From Pseudomonas sp. (GTDB lineage Bacteria; Pseudomonadota; Gammaproteobacteria; Pseudomonadales; Pseudomonadaceae): a DNA stretch of 64,000 nt. Of the stretch, positions 1-8,831 are shown in pieces (position 1 is the stretch's first letter; every line of letters begins with the position of its first letter). The DNA is taken from the NCBI RefSeq assembly GCF_017744435.1, contig NZ_JAGIBG010000001.1:99556-163555 (forward strand). The letters run 5' to 3'. Both the position numbers and the translations under genes were made by a program. Below the pieces are notes generated by a model, which was not told where the DNA came from, made no database searches, and worked only from the letters and a program-made list of their open reading frames with translations.

Positions 1-2412
1 GTGCGACAGCGCCGGGATCAGCAGCAGCGCACCGAGCATGTTCCAGAGGAACATGAAGGTCAGCAGGATGCCCATGTCGGCCTGGAACTTGATCGGCGAC
101 CAGGCCCAGCCGACCACACCGGCGGCCAGGGTGATGCCCACCAGGCCGACCACCCGGCCCGTGAAGGCCACGGCGTTCTGGTAGGCCTCGCCCAGGGTGC
201 GGCCCTGGCGCTGGTAGTGCAGCTGCACGCTGAGCAGGTACAGCGCGTAGTCCACGCCAATGCCGACCCCCAAGGCGATGACCGGCAAGGTGGCCACTTT
301 CACGCCAATGCCCATCGCCACCATCAACGCCTCGCACAGCACCGAGGTCAGCACCAGTGGCAGCAGCGCCACCAGGGTCGCGCGCCAGCTGCGGAAGGTC
401 ACCAGGCAGAACAGCGTGACCGCCAGGTAGACGAACAGCAGCATGGTGCGGTTGGCGTCGCGCACGACGATATTGGTCGCCGCCTCGATGCCGGCGCTGC
501 CGGCGGCCAGCAGGAACTGGCGGTCGGGGCTGCTGTTGTCGCGGGCGAAGCGGTCGGCGATGGCCACCACGTCATCCAGGGTCTGGGCCTTGTGGTCCTT
601 GAGGTAGGCGATCACCGGCATCATCGAGCAGTCGTTGTTGAACAGCTCGGGGGCGTTGACCGAGGCCTGCTGGGCGGCGTAGTTGAGCATGTCCTGGTTG
701 CGCTGCAGGCTGTTCATCTTCGGGTTGCCTTCGAAGGAACCAGCGGTGATCTGGCGCACGGCGTTGACCAGCGACACCGTGGTCTGCACCCCCGGGTACT
801 GCTGCAGCTCCCACGCCAGGCGGTCGGCGAGAATCAGCGTGTTGTAGCTCAGGCAGCCTTCCGCCGGGGTCTTGACCATCACCGCGAACAGGTCGCTGGA
901 CAGCGCATAGTGGCTGGTGATGTAGGCGTTGTCGCGGTTGTAGCGCGAATCGGCGCGCAGCTCCGGCGCACCACTGTCGAGGTCACCGATCTTCAGTTGC
1001 AGGCTCACCCAGAAGCCGCCCACGCCCATCAGCGTGGCGACCAGCAGCGCGCCGGTGGCCCACTTGCGCGTGGTGAAGCGGTCGAGCGCATCCCACAGCT
1101 TGCCGAAGCCCCGGTGCTCGGCGGCGCGGCGGTCGATGCGCAGGGCCCGTTCAGCCGCCTTGCGGCCGACGCCCACGTAGGACAGCGCAACCGGAATCAA
1201 CAGCAACGAGGTGAAGATCAGCACCGCCACGCCGATGCTGGCGGTGATCGCCAGGTCCTTGATCACCGGAATGTCGATCAGCATCAGCACGGCAAAGCCC
1301 ACGGCGTCCGCCAGCAGCGCGGTGACCCCGGCCACGAACAGACGGCGGAAGGTGTAGCGCGCCGCCACCAGCTTGTGGGTGCCCCGGCCGATGTCCTGCA
1401 TGATGCCGTTCATCTTCTGCGCCGCGTGGGACACGCCGATGGCGAAGATCAGGAACGGCACCAGGATCGAGTACGGGTCGATGGCATAGCCCAACCAGCC
1501 GACGATGCCCAACTGCCACACCACGGCCGCCAGCGAGCAGAACACCACCAGCAGCGTACTGCGCACGCAGCGGGTGTACAGGAAGATGATCACCAGCGAG
1601 GTGGCCACGGCCAGGGCGAAGAACATCATCACCTGGATCAGGCCCTCGATCAGGTCGCCCATCAGCTTGGCAAAGCCGATCACCCGCACCTTGTACTTGC
1701 CCTCGCCTTCCTTGCCGGACGCCCGCGCCTTGCTGTCACCGCCGTACTCGTACTTGTCACGCAACTGCTGCTCGAGCATCTGCGAGAACTGCCGGTAGTC
1801 GATGCCGCGCCCGGTGGCCAGGTCGTGGTCGAGCAGCGGCACCACCAGCATGCTCGACTTGAAATCGGTCGCCACCAGGCTGCCGACGATGCCGGCACGG
1901 TTGATGTTCTGGCGCAACTGCTCGATGTCGGCCGGCTTGCCCTGATAGTCATCGGGCATCACCGCGCCGCCCTGGAAGCCTTCTTCGGTGACCTCGGTCC
2001 AGCGCACGCCCGGGCTCCATAAAGACTTCATCCAGGCACGGTCGACGCCCTGGGCGAGGAACAGCTCGTCGTTGATCTTTTTCAGCACGTCCAGGTATTC
2101 GGGGTCGAAGATGTCGCCCTGGGTGTTCTCCACCACCACCCGCACCGAGTTGCCCAGGCCACGCAGCGACTTGCGGTTGTCCAGGTAGTTCTGGATGTAG
2201 GGCTGGCTCTGCGGAATCATCTTCTCGAAGCTGGGGCGCAGTTCCAGGCGGGTGACCGCCACATAGCCGAGCACCAGCGTGGCCAGCACCATGAACAGCA
2301 TGAACAGCGGGCGATAGTTGAAGACCATGCGTTCCAGCAGGTTGCCGGAGCGTCGATCGAAATCCCGCAGGTCGCGGATCACCGGCATGGTGTCTTGCTT
2401 GATGTTGGCCAT
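1..2412 (-). CDS. MMPL/RND-superfamily exporter (3' end beyond window)
   Basis: Predicted inner-membrane exporter of the RND superfamily (COG1033/MMPL type), probably moving lipid-like or hydrophobic molecules toward the periplasm or outer membrane. The frame is open for 804 codons with no stop at the window edge and ends in PALSH, so only a short C-terminus is missing. A short cytosolic N-terminus precedes TM1 at about residues 35-53. A large periplasmic loop and a five- or six-helix bundle (about 235-400) follow, and the loop-plus-bundle pattern then repeats, the usual RND duplication. The ATG at 2412 has an AAGAGAG-like ribosome site. It lies 18 bases after the YCF48-like gene and is the distal member of the hydrolase-DUF1302-DUF1329-YCF48 operon. 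No periplasmic adaptor (MFP) gene is present, as expected for stand-alone MMPL exporters. Substrate unknown. Confidence 0.85.
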   Translation of the reverse strand, partial: MANIKQDTMPVIRDLRDFDRRSGNLLERMVFNYRPLFMLFMVLATLVLGYVAVTRLELRPSFEKMIPQSQPYIQNYLDNRKSLRGLGNSVRVVVENTQGDIFDPEYLDVLKKINDELFLAQGVDRAWMKSLWSPGVRWTEVTEEGFQGGAVMPDDYQGKPADIEQLRQNINRAGIVGSLVATDFKSSMLVVPLLDHDLATGRGIDYRQFSQMLEQQLRDKYEYGGDSKARASGKEGEGKYKVRVIGFAKLMGDLIEGLIQVMMFFALAVATSLVIIFLYTRCVRSTLLVVFCSLAAVVWQLGIVGWLGYAIDPYSILVPFLIFAIGVSHAAQKMNGIMQDIGRGTHKLVAARYTFRRLFVAGVTALLADAVGFAVLMLIDIPVIKDLAITASIGVAVLIFTSLLLIPVALSYVGVGRKAAERALRIDRRAAEHRGFGKLWDALDRFTTRKWATGALLVATLMGVGGFWVSLQLKIGDLDSGAPELRADSRYNRDNAYITSHYALSSDLFAVMVKTPAEGCLSYNTLILADRLAWELQQYPGVQTTVSLVNAVRQITAGSFEGNPKMNSLQRNQDMLNYAAQQASVNAPELFNNDCSMMPVIAYLKDHKAQTLDDVVAIADRFARDNSSPDRQFLLAAGSAGIEAATNIVVRDANRTMLLFVYLAVTLFCLVTFRSWRATLVALLPLVLTSVLCEALMVAMGIGVKVATLPVIALGVGIGVDYALYLLSVQLHYQRQGRTLGEAYQNAVAFTGRVVGLVGITLAAGVVGWAWSPIKFQADMGILLTFMFLWNMLGALLLIPALSH

Positions 2413-2430
2413 CACGGGGCTCTCTTGGAA

Positions 2431-3519
2431 TTATTGTGGGTCTTGGCGGGCAGGCAGCACGCGCACGCCGCGTTCACCCACCAGCACGGTGCCGTTGCCA
2501 TGGGTCTGCAAAGCGCCGGCCACCGGTGCCAGCGGCACCTGCGCTTGCAGGGCGAAACTCAGCCCGCCGTCGTGGCTGCGCAGCACATGCCCGGCCTGGC
2601 TGAACAGCCAGTAGTCGCCGCTGTTGTCGAGGGTGGCGGCGGTGATGCTCTGGCCCAGCCCGGTGTCCACCTTGGTCCAGCTCTGGCCGCCATCGAGGCT
2701 GCGGGCCAGATGGCCGCGCAGGCCATAGGCGAGCACTTCGCCGGGCTTGCCGAGAATGCCGAACCAGGTGCCCTGGTAAGGGCTGGGCAAGGCGACGAAG
2801 CGTTGCTGCTGGGCATTCCACTTGAGCAGCAAGCCTTGCTCGCCGGCCACGTAGAGGTCATCACCGACCGCACGGATGGCATTGAGGTGCAAGCCTTGCG
2901 GGTTGTCGGTGCGGTCCTGCATCGGCACCCAGCTTGCGCCGCCGTCGTCGGTGCGCAGGATCAGGTTGAACACGCCCACCGCGTAGCCGTGCCTGGCGTC
3001 GATGAAGCACACGCCGAGGAACGGCTTGTCGGCGCCCTCTTCTTCCAGGCGCTGGCCTTCGGCAGCGAACTGCGCCCATTGCTCGTCATCCGGGTGGGCC
3101 TTGGCCAGGGCCTGGTAATGGGCCGCTACCAGGGCGCCGATCTTCCGGCCATCGAGCTGCACGGCCCAGTTCACACCGCCGTCGCGGCTGTGCAGGATCA
3201 CCCCGTCGTTGCCCACCGCCCAGCCGTCCTCGGGGGTGGGGAAAGCCAGGGCATTGAGGTCGGCACTCACCGGCACGTTGGCCTGGTGCCAGTCCTGGCC
3301 CTGGTTATCGGAATACACGATGTGGCCACGAGCGCCCACCGCGACCAGCCGTTCGCCGGCCCGCGCCACATCGCGCAGGGCGCTGTGCACTGCCAGCGCG
3401 CTGGGCCTGGCCGGCAAGTCGAGCACATCGACATAGGCCGCCCGGGCCACTCCGCCGGTGCCGCCCAGGGCGAGCGTGATTGCCAGCGCCCACGGCGCAT
3501 ACTTGTTCAAAGAAGCCAT
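2431..3519 (-). CDS. YCF48/BNR-repeat periplasmic protein
   Basis: 362-residue exported beta-propeller protein of the YCF48/BNR type. A signal peptide covers residues 1-26. Five Asp-box-like repeats of the S-x-D-G-G-x-x-W type fall near residues 70-77, 111-118, 190-197, 274-281 and 315-321. The frame extends upstream to 3663, but the ATG at 3519 follows AGAGGA and starts a clean signal peptide, so I chose it. In Pseudomonas, proteins of this kind commonly sit with DUF1302, DUF1329 and MMPL genes, as here; the usual idea is a periplasmic partner of the exporter. YCF48 of plastids assists photosystem II assembly, which cannot be the role here. Molecular function is unknown. Confidence 0.8.
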   Translation of the reverse strand: MASLNKYAPWALAITLALGGTGGVARAAYVDVLDLPARPSALAVHSALRDVARAGERLVAVGARGHIVYSDNQGQDWHQANVPVSADLNALAFPTPEDGWAVGNDGVILHSRDGGVNWAVQLDGRKIGALVAAHYQALAKAHPDDEQWAQFAAEGQRLEEEGADKPFLGVCFIDARHGYAVGVFNLILRTDDGGASWVPMQDRTDNPQGLHLNAIRAVGDDLYVAGEQGLLLKWNAQQQRFVALPSPYQGTWFGILGKPGEVLAYGLRGHLARSLDGGQSWTKVDTGLGQSITAATLDNSGDYWLFSQAGHVLRSHDGGLSFALQAQVPLAPVAGALQTHGNGTVLVGERGVRVLPARQDPQ

Positions 3520-3583
3520 GCCACATCCTCTGCAAAGCTTGACGGCGGCCACGCGCGGACCACCGCCAGACGGGTCGTCGGGG

Positions 3584-4942
3584 TCAGCGAATACCGGCGC
3601 CGGCCAGGGCTTCCGGCGACCACTGCGCCTTGGACAGAGGGGCGATGTACTCGATACCGCCATGTGGGCCGATCAGGCCGTTGACGTTGTAGGTGCTGCC
3701 GACCAGGTCGTAGACCACGTGCGGGTTGCTGTTGGGCGTCTGCACGTCGTAGCTCTGGGTGAAGAAGGCGAACGAGCCGCGGTACAGCTGGCCACGGGCG
3801 TCGTACTGGTCGGAGGCCAGGGCCACCCAGCTGTCCTCGTCGAGGTAGAAGCGGCGCTTGGCATAGATGTGCCGGGCATTGCCCTTGAGGGTGCCCTCCA
3901 CCACCCACACGCGGTGCTTCTCCCAGCGCACCTGGTCAGGCGCCAGGTGATTGGGCGTGGTCAGGGTTTTCGGGTCGTGGATGTAGGTCAGCTTGTAGGT
4001 GTTGTACGGCACGTACATGTCCTTCTTGCCGACCAGGTGCCAGTCATAGCGGTCCAGCGCACCGTTGAACACGTAGATGTCGTCGAACGTGCCCGAGCCC
4101 GCGGTGCCAGGGTTTGGCGTGTCGTAGGCCAGGTTCGGCGCCAGCTTCACCCGGCGCTGCCCTGGCAGGTACTGCCAGGCGCGGCGCTCCTGCACCAGCG
4201 GGTTGGCGGCGTCCTTGAGCATCATCGACTCACCGGCCCGGCGCGCCGGGCCTTCGAAGTACAGCTTGGTCTGGAAGTAGATGTCCTTGGGCTCGATGAC
4301 CTTGTTCAGGTCTTCGTAGATCGGATAGGCGTTGTACGCAAGGCCCGTGGTGGCCAGGGCCGCGACGCCGGCGGAGTCGACGTTCCAGGAGTCGTACTTG
4401 GCCTTCTGCGCCACACCCTGGTAGCGCAGCAGGTGGTTCCACATGGCCTCGGCACCCGACTGCGGGATCGGGAACGGTACGCCCGGCAGCACATTCTCGA
4501 TGGCCATGCCGTCCTGCAGGGACTTGGCATTGGCGGCATTCTTCAGGGTGTTGTCGAGCAGCGCCTGGGGCAACGCCGCCGTGCGGTGGCTCGGGTACAC
4601 GTCGAGGTGGAAGGTCGGGAAACGCTTGGCCAGCTCCACGGTGGTCGCGGTCAGCGAATCCTTGTACTGGTCGACGTTCTTGCCATCGATCACCAGCAGC
4701 GGCTTCTCTGCAGCGTAAGGGTCCGGGCGCAGGGTATCGCCCTGCTTGAACCCGGCAGGCGGGGTATTCAGGCCGCCCTGGTAGGCCGGGATCGAGCCGT
4801 CGGCGCTGGCCGCCTTTTCGGCACCGACCAGGGTCAGGTCCTTGCCCAGCCGGGCGACTTCCTGCGCCGGGGCGGCGGCATGGGCATTACCGGCAATCAC
4901 GACCGCAAGCGAGGCCGACAGCAGGCTGTTGAGATACTTCAT
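3584..4942 (-). CDS. DUF1329 outer-membrane/periplasmic protein
   Basis: 452-residue exported protein of the DUF1329 family, a LolA/LolB-like lipid-handling fold by family comparison. The signal peptide MKYLNSLLSASLAVVIAGNA ends near residue 22. The body is rich in Tyr and Trp and full length for the family. The frame can begin at a GTG (4945), but the adjacent ATG at 4942, placed after GGAGAAACGTG, is preferred. It lies 49 bases downstream of the DUF1302 gene and 64 bases upstream of the YCF48-like gene on the same strand. DUF1329 and DUF1302 genes travel together in many proteobacteria near catabolic or export genes for hydrophobic compounds. A role in trafficking such a compound through the envelope is inference. 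Confidence 0.85.
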   Translation of the reverse strand: MKYLNSLLSASLAVVIAGNAHAAAPAQEVARLGKDLTLVGAEKAASADGSIPAYQGGLNTPPAGFKQGDTLRPDPYAAEKPLLVIDGKNVDQYKDSLTATTVELAKRFPTFHLDVYPSHRTAALPQALLDNTLKNAANAKSLQDGMAIENVLPGVPFPIPQSGAEAMWNHLLRYQGVAQKAKYDSWNVDSAGVAALATTGLAYNAYPIYEDLNKVIEPKDIYFQTKLYFEGPARRAGESMMLKDAANPLVQERRAWQYLPGQRRVKLAPNLAYDTPNPGTAGSGTFDDIYVFNGALDRYDWHLVGKKDMYVPYNTYKLTYIHDPKTLTTPNHLAPDQVRWEKHRVWVVEGTLKGNARHIYAKRRFYLDEDSWVALASDQYDARGQLYRGSFAFFTQSYDVQTPNSNPHVVYDLVGSTYNVNGLIGPHGGIEYIAPLSKAQWSPEALAGAGIR

Positions 4943-4991
4943 CACGTTTCTCCGCTTGTTGTTATAGGACTTGTTGTTGTTCCAGGGAGCT

Positions 4992-6857
4992 TCAGAAGGT
5001 GGTCTTGAACGAGGCAGTGACCATGCCGCGGTCCTTCAGCAGTGGCGCCAGGCCGGCCTGCGAAGTGATCTGCCCGGGGATGCACTGGTAGCGCCCGTTG
5101 GTGCCGGGGGTGTTGTTGTCGGTACCGGTTTCGCAGGTATCGAACTTGCCGAAGGAGTCGACGTACTTCAGGTCGAACTTGTACTTCTGGTAGACGTCGG
5201 CGGCGATGCCGATCGAGTAGCTGCCGGAGTCTTCGTTGCCGCCCAGCTGCACCGCCGAGTTGCCCTTGAGGCCGACGTTGTAGGACAGCGGCAGGGTGAT
5301 ATCGACCCCCGGCAGCGCCTGGAACCAGGTCGGGGTGAAGTTGACCGCCAGGGTGTAGGCGTTGGTGGTGACCTTGTCGACGCCTTCGTAGCTGGAGTCG
5401 CCCTTGAAGGTCTGCTCGCCCTTGTCGACGCTGACCAGGTGGGTCATGGCGCCCTCCACGGCCAGCGACGAGGCGTTCCACAGCGGCGTGGCGCCGAACG
5501 ACACCAGGCCGTTGAGTACCACGTGGAAGGTCTTGCCGCGGGCCAACCCGGTTTCACCGTGGCCTGGCACTTCACCGATCAGGTTGGTACCGCCGGCGGT
5601 GCCGGCCAGGGCGTCGTACAGCGGCCCGTTGATGGTGGTGAAGTTGCTGATCAGCGGCATGTTCTCGCGGTAGTTGACGTCCAGCCCGACGCTGACCGGG
5701 CCGATGTTCTTGGCCAGGCTGATGCCGTAGATATCGATGTCGTCGGCGTAGGCCGTCATGTAGCTGGTGCCTTCCAGGCTGCCCTTGTGCAGGTTGGGGG
5801 CGTTGATCAGCACCGCCGGAGTCGGGTCGGAGGTGTTGCGGTAGTAGAAGCCCAGGGTGCCGTCGAGCCATTCCGGGCTCCACTTGGCCATCACGCCGAA
5901 GTCGCCGGCGTTGCGCGGGCGGATGTCATGCCCGCGGGGAGCGCCATAGAAGGCACCGGCACCGCCGACCGCGTTGGGTACTGGCAGCCAGAAGATGTCG
6001 GCGCCGTCGCCCAGCATGTCGTAGGCACCCATGTAGGTGCCCCCTTCAGGCAGGCGCGAGTTGTCGAATTCAAGAAAGTACTGCGCCGCCAGGGTCAGCT
6101 CGGGGTTGACCGTGTAGCTCAGCGACAGCTGCTTGCGCGGCAGGAACAGCTCTTTGGTTTCGGTGCCGGGCACGTTGTACAGCTTGGCCAGGTCCAGGGC
6201 CGACTGGCCATAGTTGATGCCGTTGGCGGCGTTGAACAGCGTCTCGCCCCAGTACACCGAGTGCCAGCCTAGCTTGCCGCTCACCATCGATTCGTCGCCG
6301 ACTTCGGTGTTGTAGAACACGAAGGCATCGAGGAATTCGCCAGACGGGCCGTTGTAGTAACGGTCGGAGTAACTGCTCAGGCCATGGCGCCTGGACGGCC
6401 CGCCCTGCAGCACGGTGCCCGCCGGCAGGCTTCCGGCCGGGCGCGCCAGGACCAGGTTGCCGGCATTGCCCGCCTGGCCCGGGAACGGGTTGGAATTGGA
6501 ACCCACGTCGTCATAGGCGTGGTCGTACCAGCTGGCGGCACTCACGCGCATGCCCATGTTGCCCTGGTACACCACGTCCAGCTCGGTCAGCAGGTCGAGC
6601 CGCTGGGTCACCGCGCTGCCGACGCTGAAGTTCTTGTCACCGTCGTTGAGGTTGGCGGTGCGCGCGATCTTGGCGTTTTCTCCCTCGACCCGCTGGCCGT
6701 AGCTGAGCTTGGCGGTGTTGTCGAAGCGCACGTTCCAGTCGGGGTCGGCGAGGTCAAGCTGGAATGCCTGGGCAGCCGGGGTGCCGGCGACCAGCAACAG
6801 CGTGGCCATCAGTTTGTGGCGGTTAAGGCAGAAGAGAACGTTCTTATTGTTGTTCAT
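4992..6857 (-). CDS. DUF1302 outer-membrane beta-barrel protein
   Basis: 621-residue DUF1302 family protein, predicted to form an outer-membrane beta-barrel. It has a long signal peptide (residues 1-31, ending PAAQA) and many alternating amphipathic strands. It ends in phenylalanine (TASFKTTF), the Omp85 recognition signature. The ATG at 6857 is the first good start. It lies 82 bases after the alpha/beta hydrolase gene and 49 bases before the DUF1329 gene. The barrel, the DUF1329 protein, the YCF48-like protein and the MMPL exporter could form an envelope-spanning path. Direction of transport and substrate cannot be read from the sequence. Confidence 0.88.
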   Translation of the reverse strand: MNNNKNVLFCLNRHKLMATLLLVAGTPAAQAFQLDLADPDWNVRFDNTAKLSYGQRVEGENAKIARTANLNDGDKNFSVGSAVTQRLDLLTELDVVYQGNMGMRVSAASWYDHAYDDVGSNSNPFPGQAGNAGNLVLARPAGSLPAGTVLQGGPSRRHGLSSYSDRYYNGPSGEFLDAFVFYNTEVGDESMVSGKLGWHSVYWGETLFNAANGINYGQSALDLAKLYNVPGTETKELFLPRKQLSLSYTVNPELTLAAQYFLEFDNSRLPEGGTYMGAYDMLGDGADIFWLPVPNAVGGAGAFYGAPRGHDIRPRNAGDFGVMAKWSPEWLDGTLGFYYRNTSDPTPAVLINAPNLHKGSLEGTSYMTAYADDIDIYGISLAKNIGPVSVGLDVNYRENMPLISNFTTINGPLYDALAGTAGGTNLIGEVPGHGETGLARGKTFHVVLNGLVSFGATPLWNASSLAVEGAMTHLVSVDKGEQTFKGDSSYEGVDKVTTNAYTLAVNFTPTWFQALPGVDITLPLSYNVGLKGNSAVQLGGNEDSGSYSIGIAADVYQKYKFDLKYVDSFGKFDTCETGTDNNTPGTNGRYQCIPGQITSQAGLAPLLKDRGMVTASFKTTF

Positions 6858-6939
6858 GCGATGTCTCTGCTTGGGATGTGCAAGGTGCCAGCAACGAGCG
6901 GTTGCTGGCCTGCCCTTGAATGCGCGTGCCCCGCGCGAT

Positions 6940-7506
6940 TCAGCGATCGAGTTGGCGGATCAATGCCTCGGCTTGTGGCCATGGGCCAAAGCCCGACGCC
7001 GGGTTGAGGTGGCCGACGGCGCCGAGTTCGAGCAGCTCGCTGCCCCACTCATCGGCCATGCGGGCGACCGCTTCGAAGCTCGCCAGGTGGTCGTTGCTGC
7101 TGGCGGCCACGATGCTCGGGAATGGCAGGCGAGCGTTCGGCAGCGGTGCCCAGCCATTGGCGCGCAGGCTGTCAGGGGTGGGGTAATTGGCCGGCCATTC
7201 GGTTTCCAGGTCAGGTGGCGCGGCCAGCAAGGCGCCCTTGATCGGGCGTTGGTAACGGGCGGCCCAGTGCGCCACCATCAGCACACCGGCGCTGTGCGCC
7301 ACCAGGATCACCGGGCCATCGATGCTGGCCAGTTCGCGCTCGATCGCGTCGACCCGGGCGCTGCAGCTGAGCTTGTCGGTTTCCAGCGGGGGTACCGAGC
7401 GCACCTTGCCCAGGCGCGCTTGCAACAGGGTTTGCCAATGTTCGGGTACATGGTCGCGCAAGCCGGGCACGATCAGCACGGTTGCGGTGGTTTGCAGTTT
7501 TTCCAC
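6940..7506 (-). CDS. RBBP9/YdeN-family alpha/beta hydrolase
   Basis: 188-residue cytoplasmic serine hydrolase of the RBBP9/YdeN family. The N-terminus TVLIVPGLRDHVPEHWQ is typical of the family. The nucleophile elbow is VAHSAG with Ser72, so the first glycine of the GxSxG motif is alanine. The C-terminal GHLNPASGFGPWP motif carries the catalytic histidine, and an Asp in SSNDHLA is the likely acid residue. Length is normal for the family. It is the first gene of the leftward envelope operon and is divergent from the AraC-family gene, with repeated candidate operator sites between them. It may hydrolyse an ester handled by the export module; substrate unknown. Confidence 0.85.
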   Translation of the reverse strand: MEKLQTTATVLIVPGLRDHVPEHWQTLLQARLGKVRSVPPLETDKLSCSARVDAIERELASIDGPVILVAHSAGVLMVAHWAARYQRPIKGALLAAPPDLETEWPANYPTPDSLRANGWAPLPNARLPFPSIVAASSNDHLASFEAVARMADEWGSELLELGAVGHLNPASGFGPWPQAEALIRQLDR

Positions 7507-7584
7507 GTCAGGGCCCTTGCTCTGGTCAGCTCGGTCGATTGCCGACTGCTTGAGGCCAGAGTAAAGAGTCCCCCTGCCAGACGC

Positions 7585-7684
7585 TTTACATTGCGCGTCA
7601 CGTACTTTTCAGTTGATGACACGGCAGCCATGGCACGCCGCAAGCGGGCTCCACCGCTCGGAAATGGCTTTTCATCTGACGACA
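7585..7684 (+). promoter_or_regulatory. Candidate AraC-family operator half-sites
   Basis: Three related 16-mers lie in the divergent region: TTTACATTGCGCGTCA (7585-7600, weak), TTTTCAGTTGATGACA (7606-7621) and TTTTCATCTGACGACA (7669-7684). The first two start exactly 21 bp apart and the third 63 bp further on, all whole helical turns. Close copies occur at 12270-12306 before the MFS operon. Tandem half-sites two turns apart are typical of AraC-family operators, so the neighbouring AraC-type protein is the natural candidate ligand. Motif identity is seen directly; binding is inference. Confidence 0.55.
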
Positions 7685-7751
7685 CAACCGCTATAAGAAG
7701 CTTCCCGCCAGCGCAGCGGGAGCTCATCAAGATCACGTGGAAAACAATAAA

Positions 7752-8813
7752 ATGTCCGTGCTCGCCCGTGCTGCAACCTTGACCAATTACCTCGAAGTTT
7801 CACGCCATCTGGGCCTCAACGGCCATGGTTTGCTGGCCCAGGCCGGCCTCAGTGCATCGCTGCTGGAAACCCCTGATCAACGCATCCCCGTGGCCGCTGC
7901 CATCAGCGTGCTGGAGGAGTCGGCGCGGCTGAGCGGCTGCGAAGCCTTCGGCCTGCGGATGGCCGAACTGCGCCAGTTGTCGGACTTCGGCGAGGTCAGC
8001 CTGCTGATCAACCATCAGCACTCGCTGCGCGATGCCCTGCAGGTGATCGTGCAGTACCGCCACGTGCTCAACAACGCGTTGGCCATCCACATCGAAGAAA
8101 TCGGCAAGACCGTGATCATCCGCGAGGAGGTCATCACCGACCAGCCGATGCACAGCCGCCAGGCCACCGAGATGGCCATCGGCGTGATGCACCGCTTCTG
8201 CTCGGTGCTGCTGGGGCCGCACTGGCACCCGATCAGCGCCAACTTCACCCACGCCGCCCCCGCCAACCTGGCGATCCACCGGCGCATCTTCGGCTGCAAG
8301 CTGGAGTTCAACAGCGACTTCAACGGCATCGTCTGCTCAGCGTCCGACCTTGACACCACCAACCCCCAGGCCAACGAAGGCATGGCGCGCCTGGCGCAGC
8401 GTTATGTGGGGGTGCTGCAGGATGAGAACCTGCCGTCGCTGACGCTGGAAGTGCGCAAGGCGATCTTCCTGCTGATGCCCATGGGCCGCGCCACCATCGA
8501 ACACATCGCCCAGACCCAGGGCATGAACGTGCGCACCCTGCAGCGGCGCCTGGAAGAAGAAGGTGCGACCTTCAGCGAGCTGGTCAACGGCGTGCGCCGC
8601 GACCTGGTGGTGCGCTACCTGGCAAGCCCCGGCTACTCACTGGGGCGCATCGCCGACATGCTCGGCTATTCCATGCACAGCTCGTTCACCCGCTGGTTCA
8701 TCAGCCAGTTCGGCCAACCACCCGCGGCCTGGCGCGCGCAGCATGAACCGCACACGCAACCCAAACGCAGCCGCAGTCGCAGCGCTGCCCAGGCTGCCGT
8801 CAGCGCCCGCTGA
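7752..8813 (+). CDS. AraC-family transcriptional regulator
   Basis: 353-residue regulator. The N-terminal part (about residues 15-205) matches the arabinose-binding-like sensor of the OruR/MmsR-like AraC subgroup (PF12625). The C-terminus (about 255-335) carries two helix-turn-helix motifs, with IEHIAQTQGMNVRTLQRRL and LGRIADMLGYSMHSSFTRWF. The frame can start at a GTG at 7737, but the ATG at 7752 with an upstream GGAA is more likely. It is divergent from the hydrolase-DUF1302 operon and converges with the YeiH-type gene 18 bases away. Matching 16-bp motifs upstream of this gene and of the MFS operon suggest it controls both flanking units. Inducer unknown. Confidence 0.88.
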   Translation: MSVLARAATLTNYLEVSRHLGLNGHGLLAQAGLSASLLETPDQRIPVAAAISVLEESARLSGCEAFGLRMAELRQLSDFGEVSLLINHQHSLRDALQVIVQYRHVLNNALAIHIEEIGKTVIIREEVITDQPMHSRQATEMAIGVMHRFCSVLLGPHWHPISANFTHAAPANLAIHRRIFGCKLEFNSDFNGIVCSASDLDTTNPQANEGMARLAQRYVGVLQDENLPSLTLEVRKAIFLLMPMGRATIEHIAQTQGMNVRTLQRRLEEEGATFSELVNGVRRDLVVRYLASPGYSLGRIADMLGYSMHSSFTRWFISQFGQPPAAWRAQHEPHTQPKRSRSRSAAQAAVSAR

Positions 8814-8831
8814 CGGCCCTGGGCCTGCGGG

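Noticed and set aside
1..2022. A long plus-strand open frame at the window start
   Set aside because: It is antisense to the MMPL exporter; its translation is His/Gln/Asp-rich with no recognisable domain.
6858..6939. A TGGCAC..TTGCA sequence on the minus strand before the DUF1302 gene as a sigma-54 promoter
   Set aside because: The spacing between the two elements is one base instead of five, so GG-N10-GC is not met.
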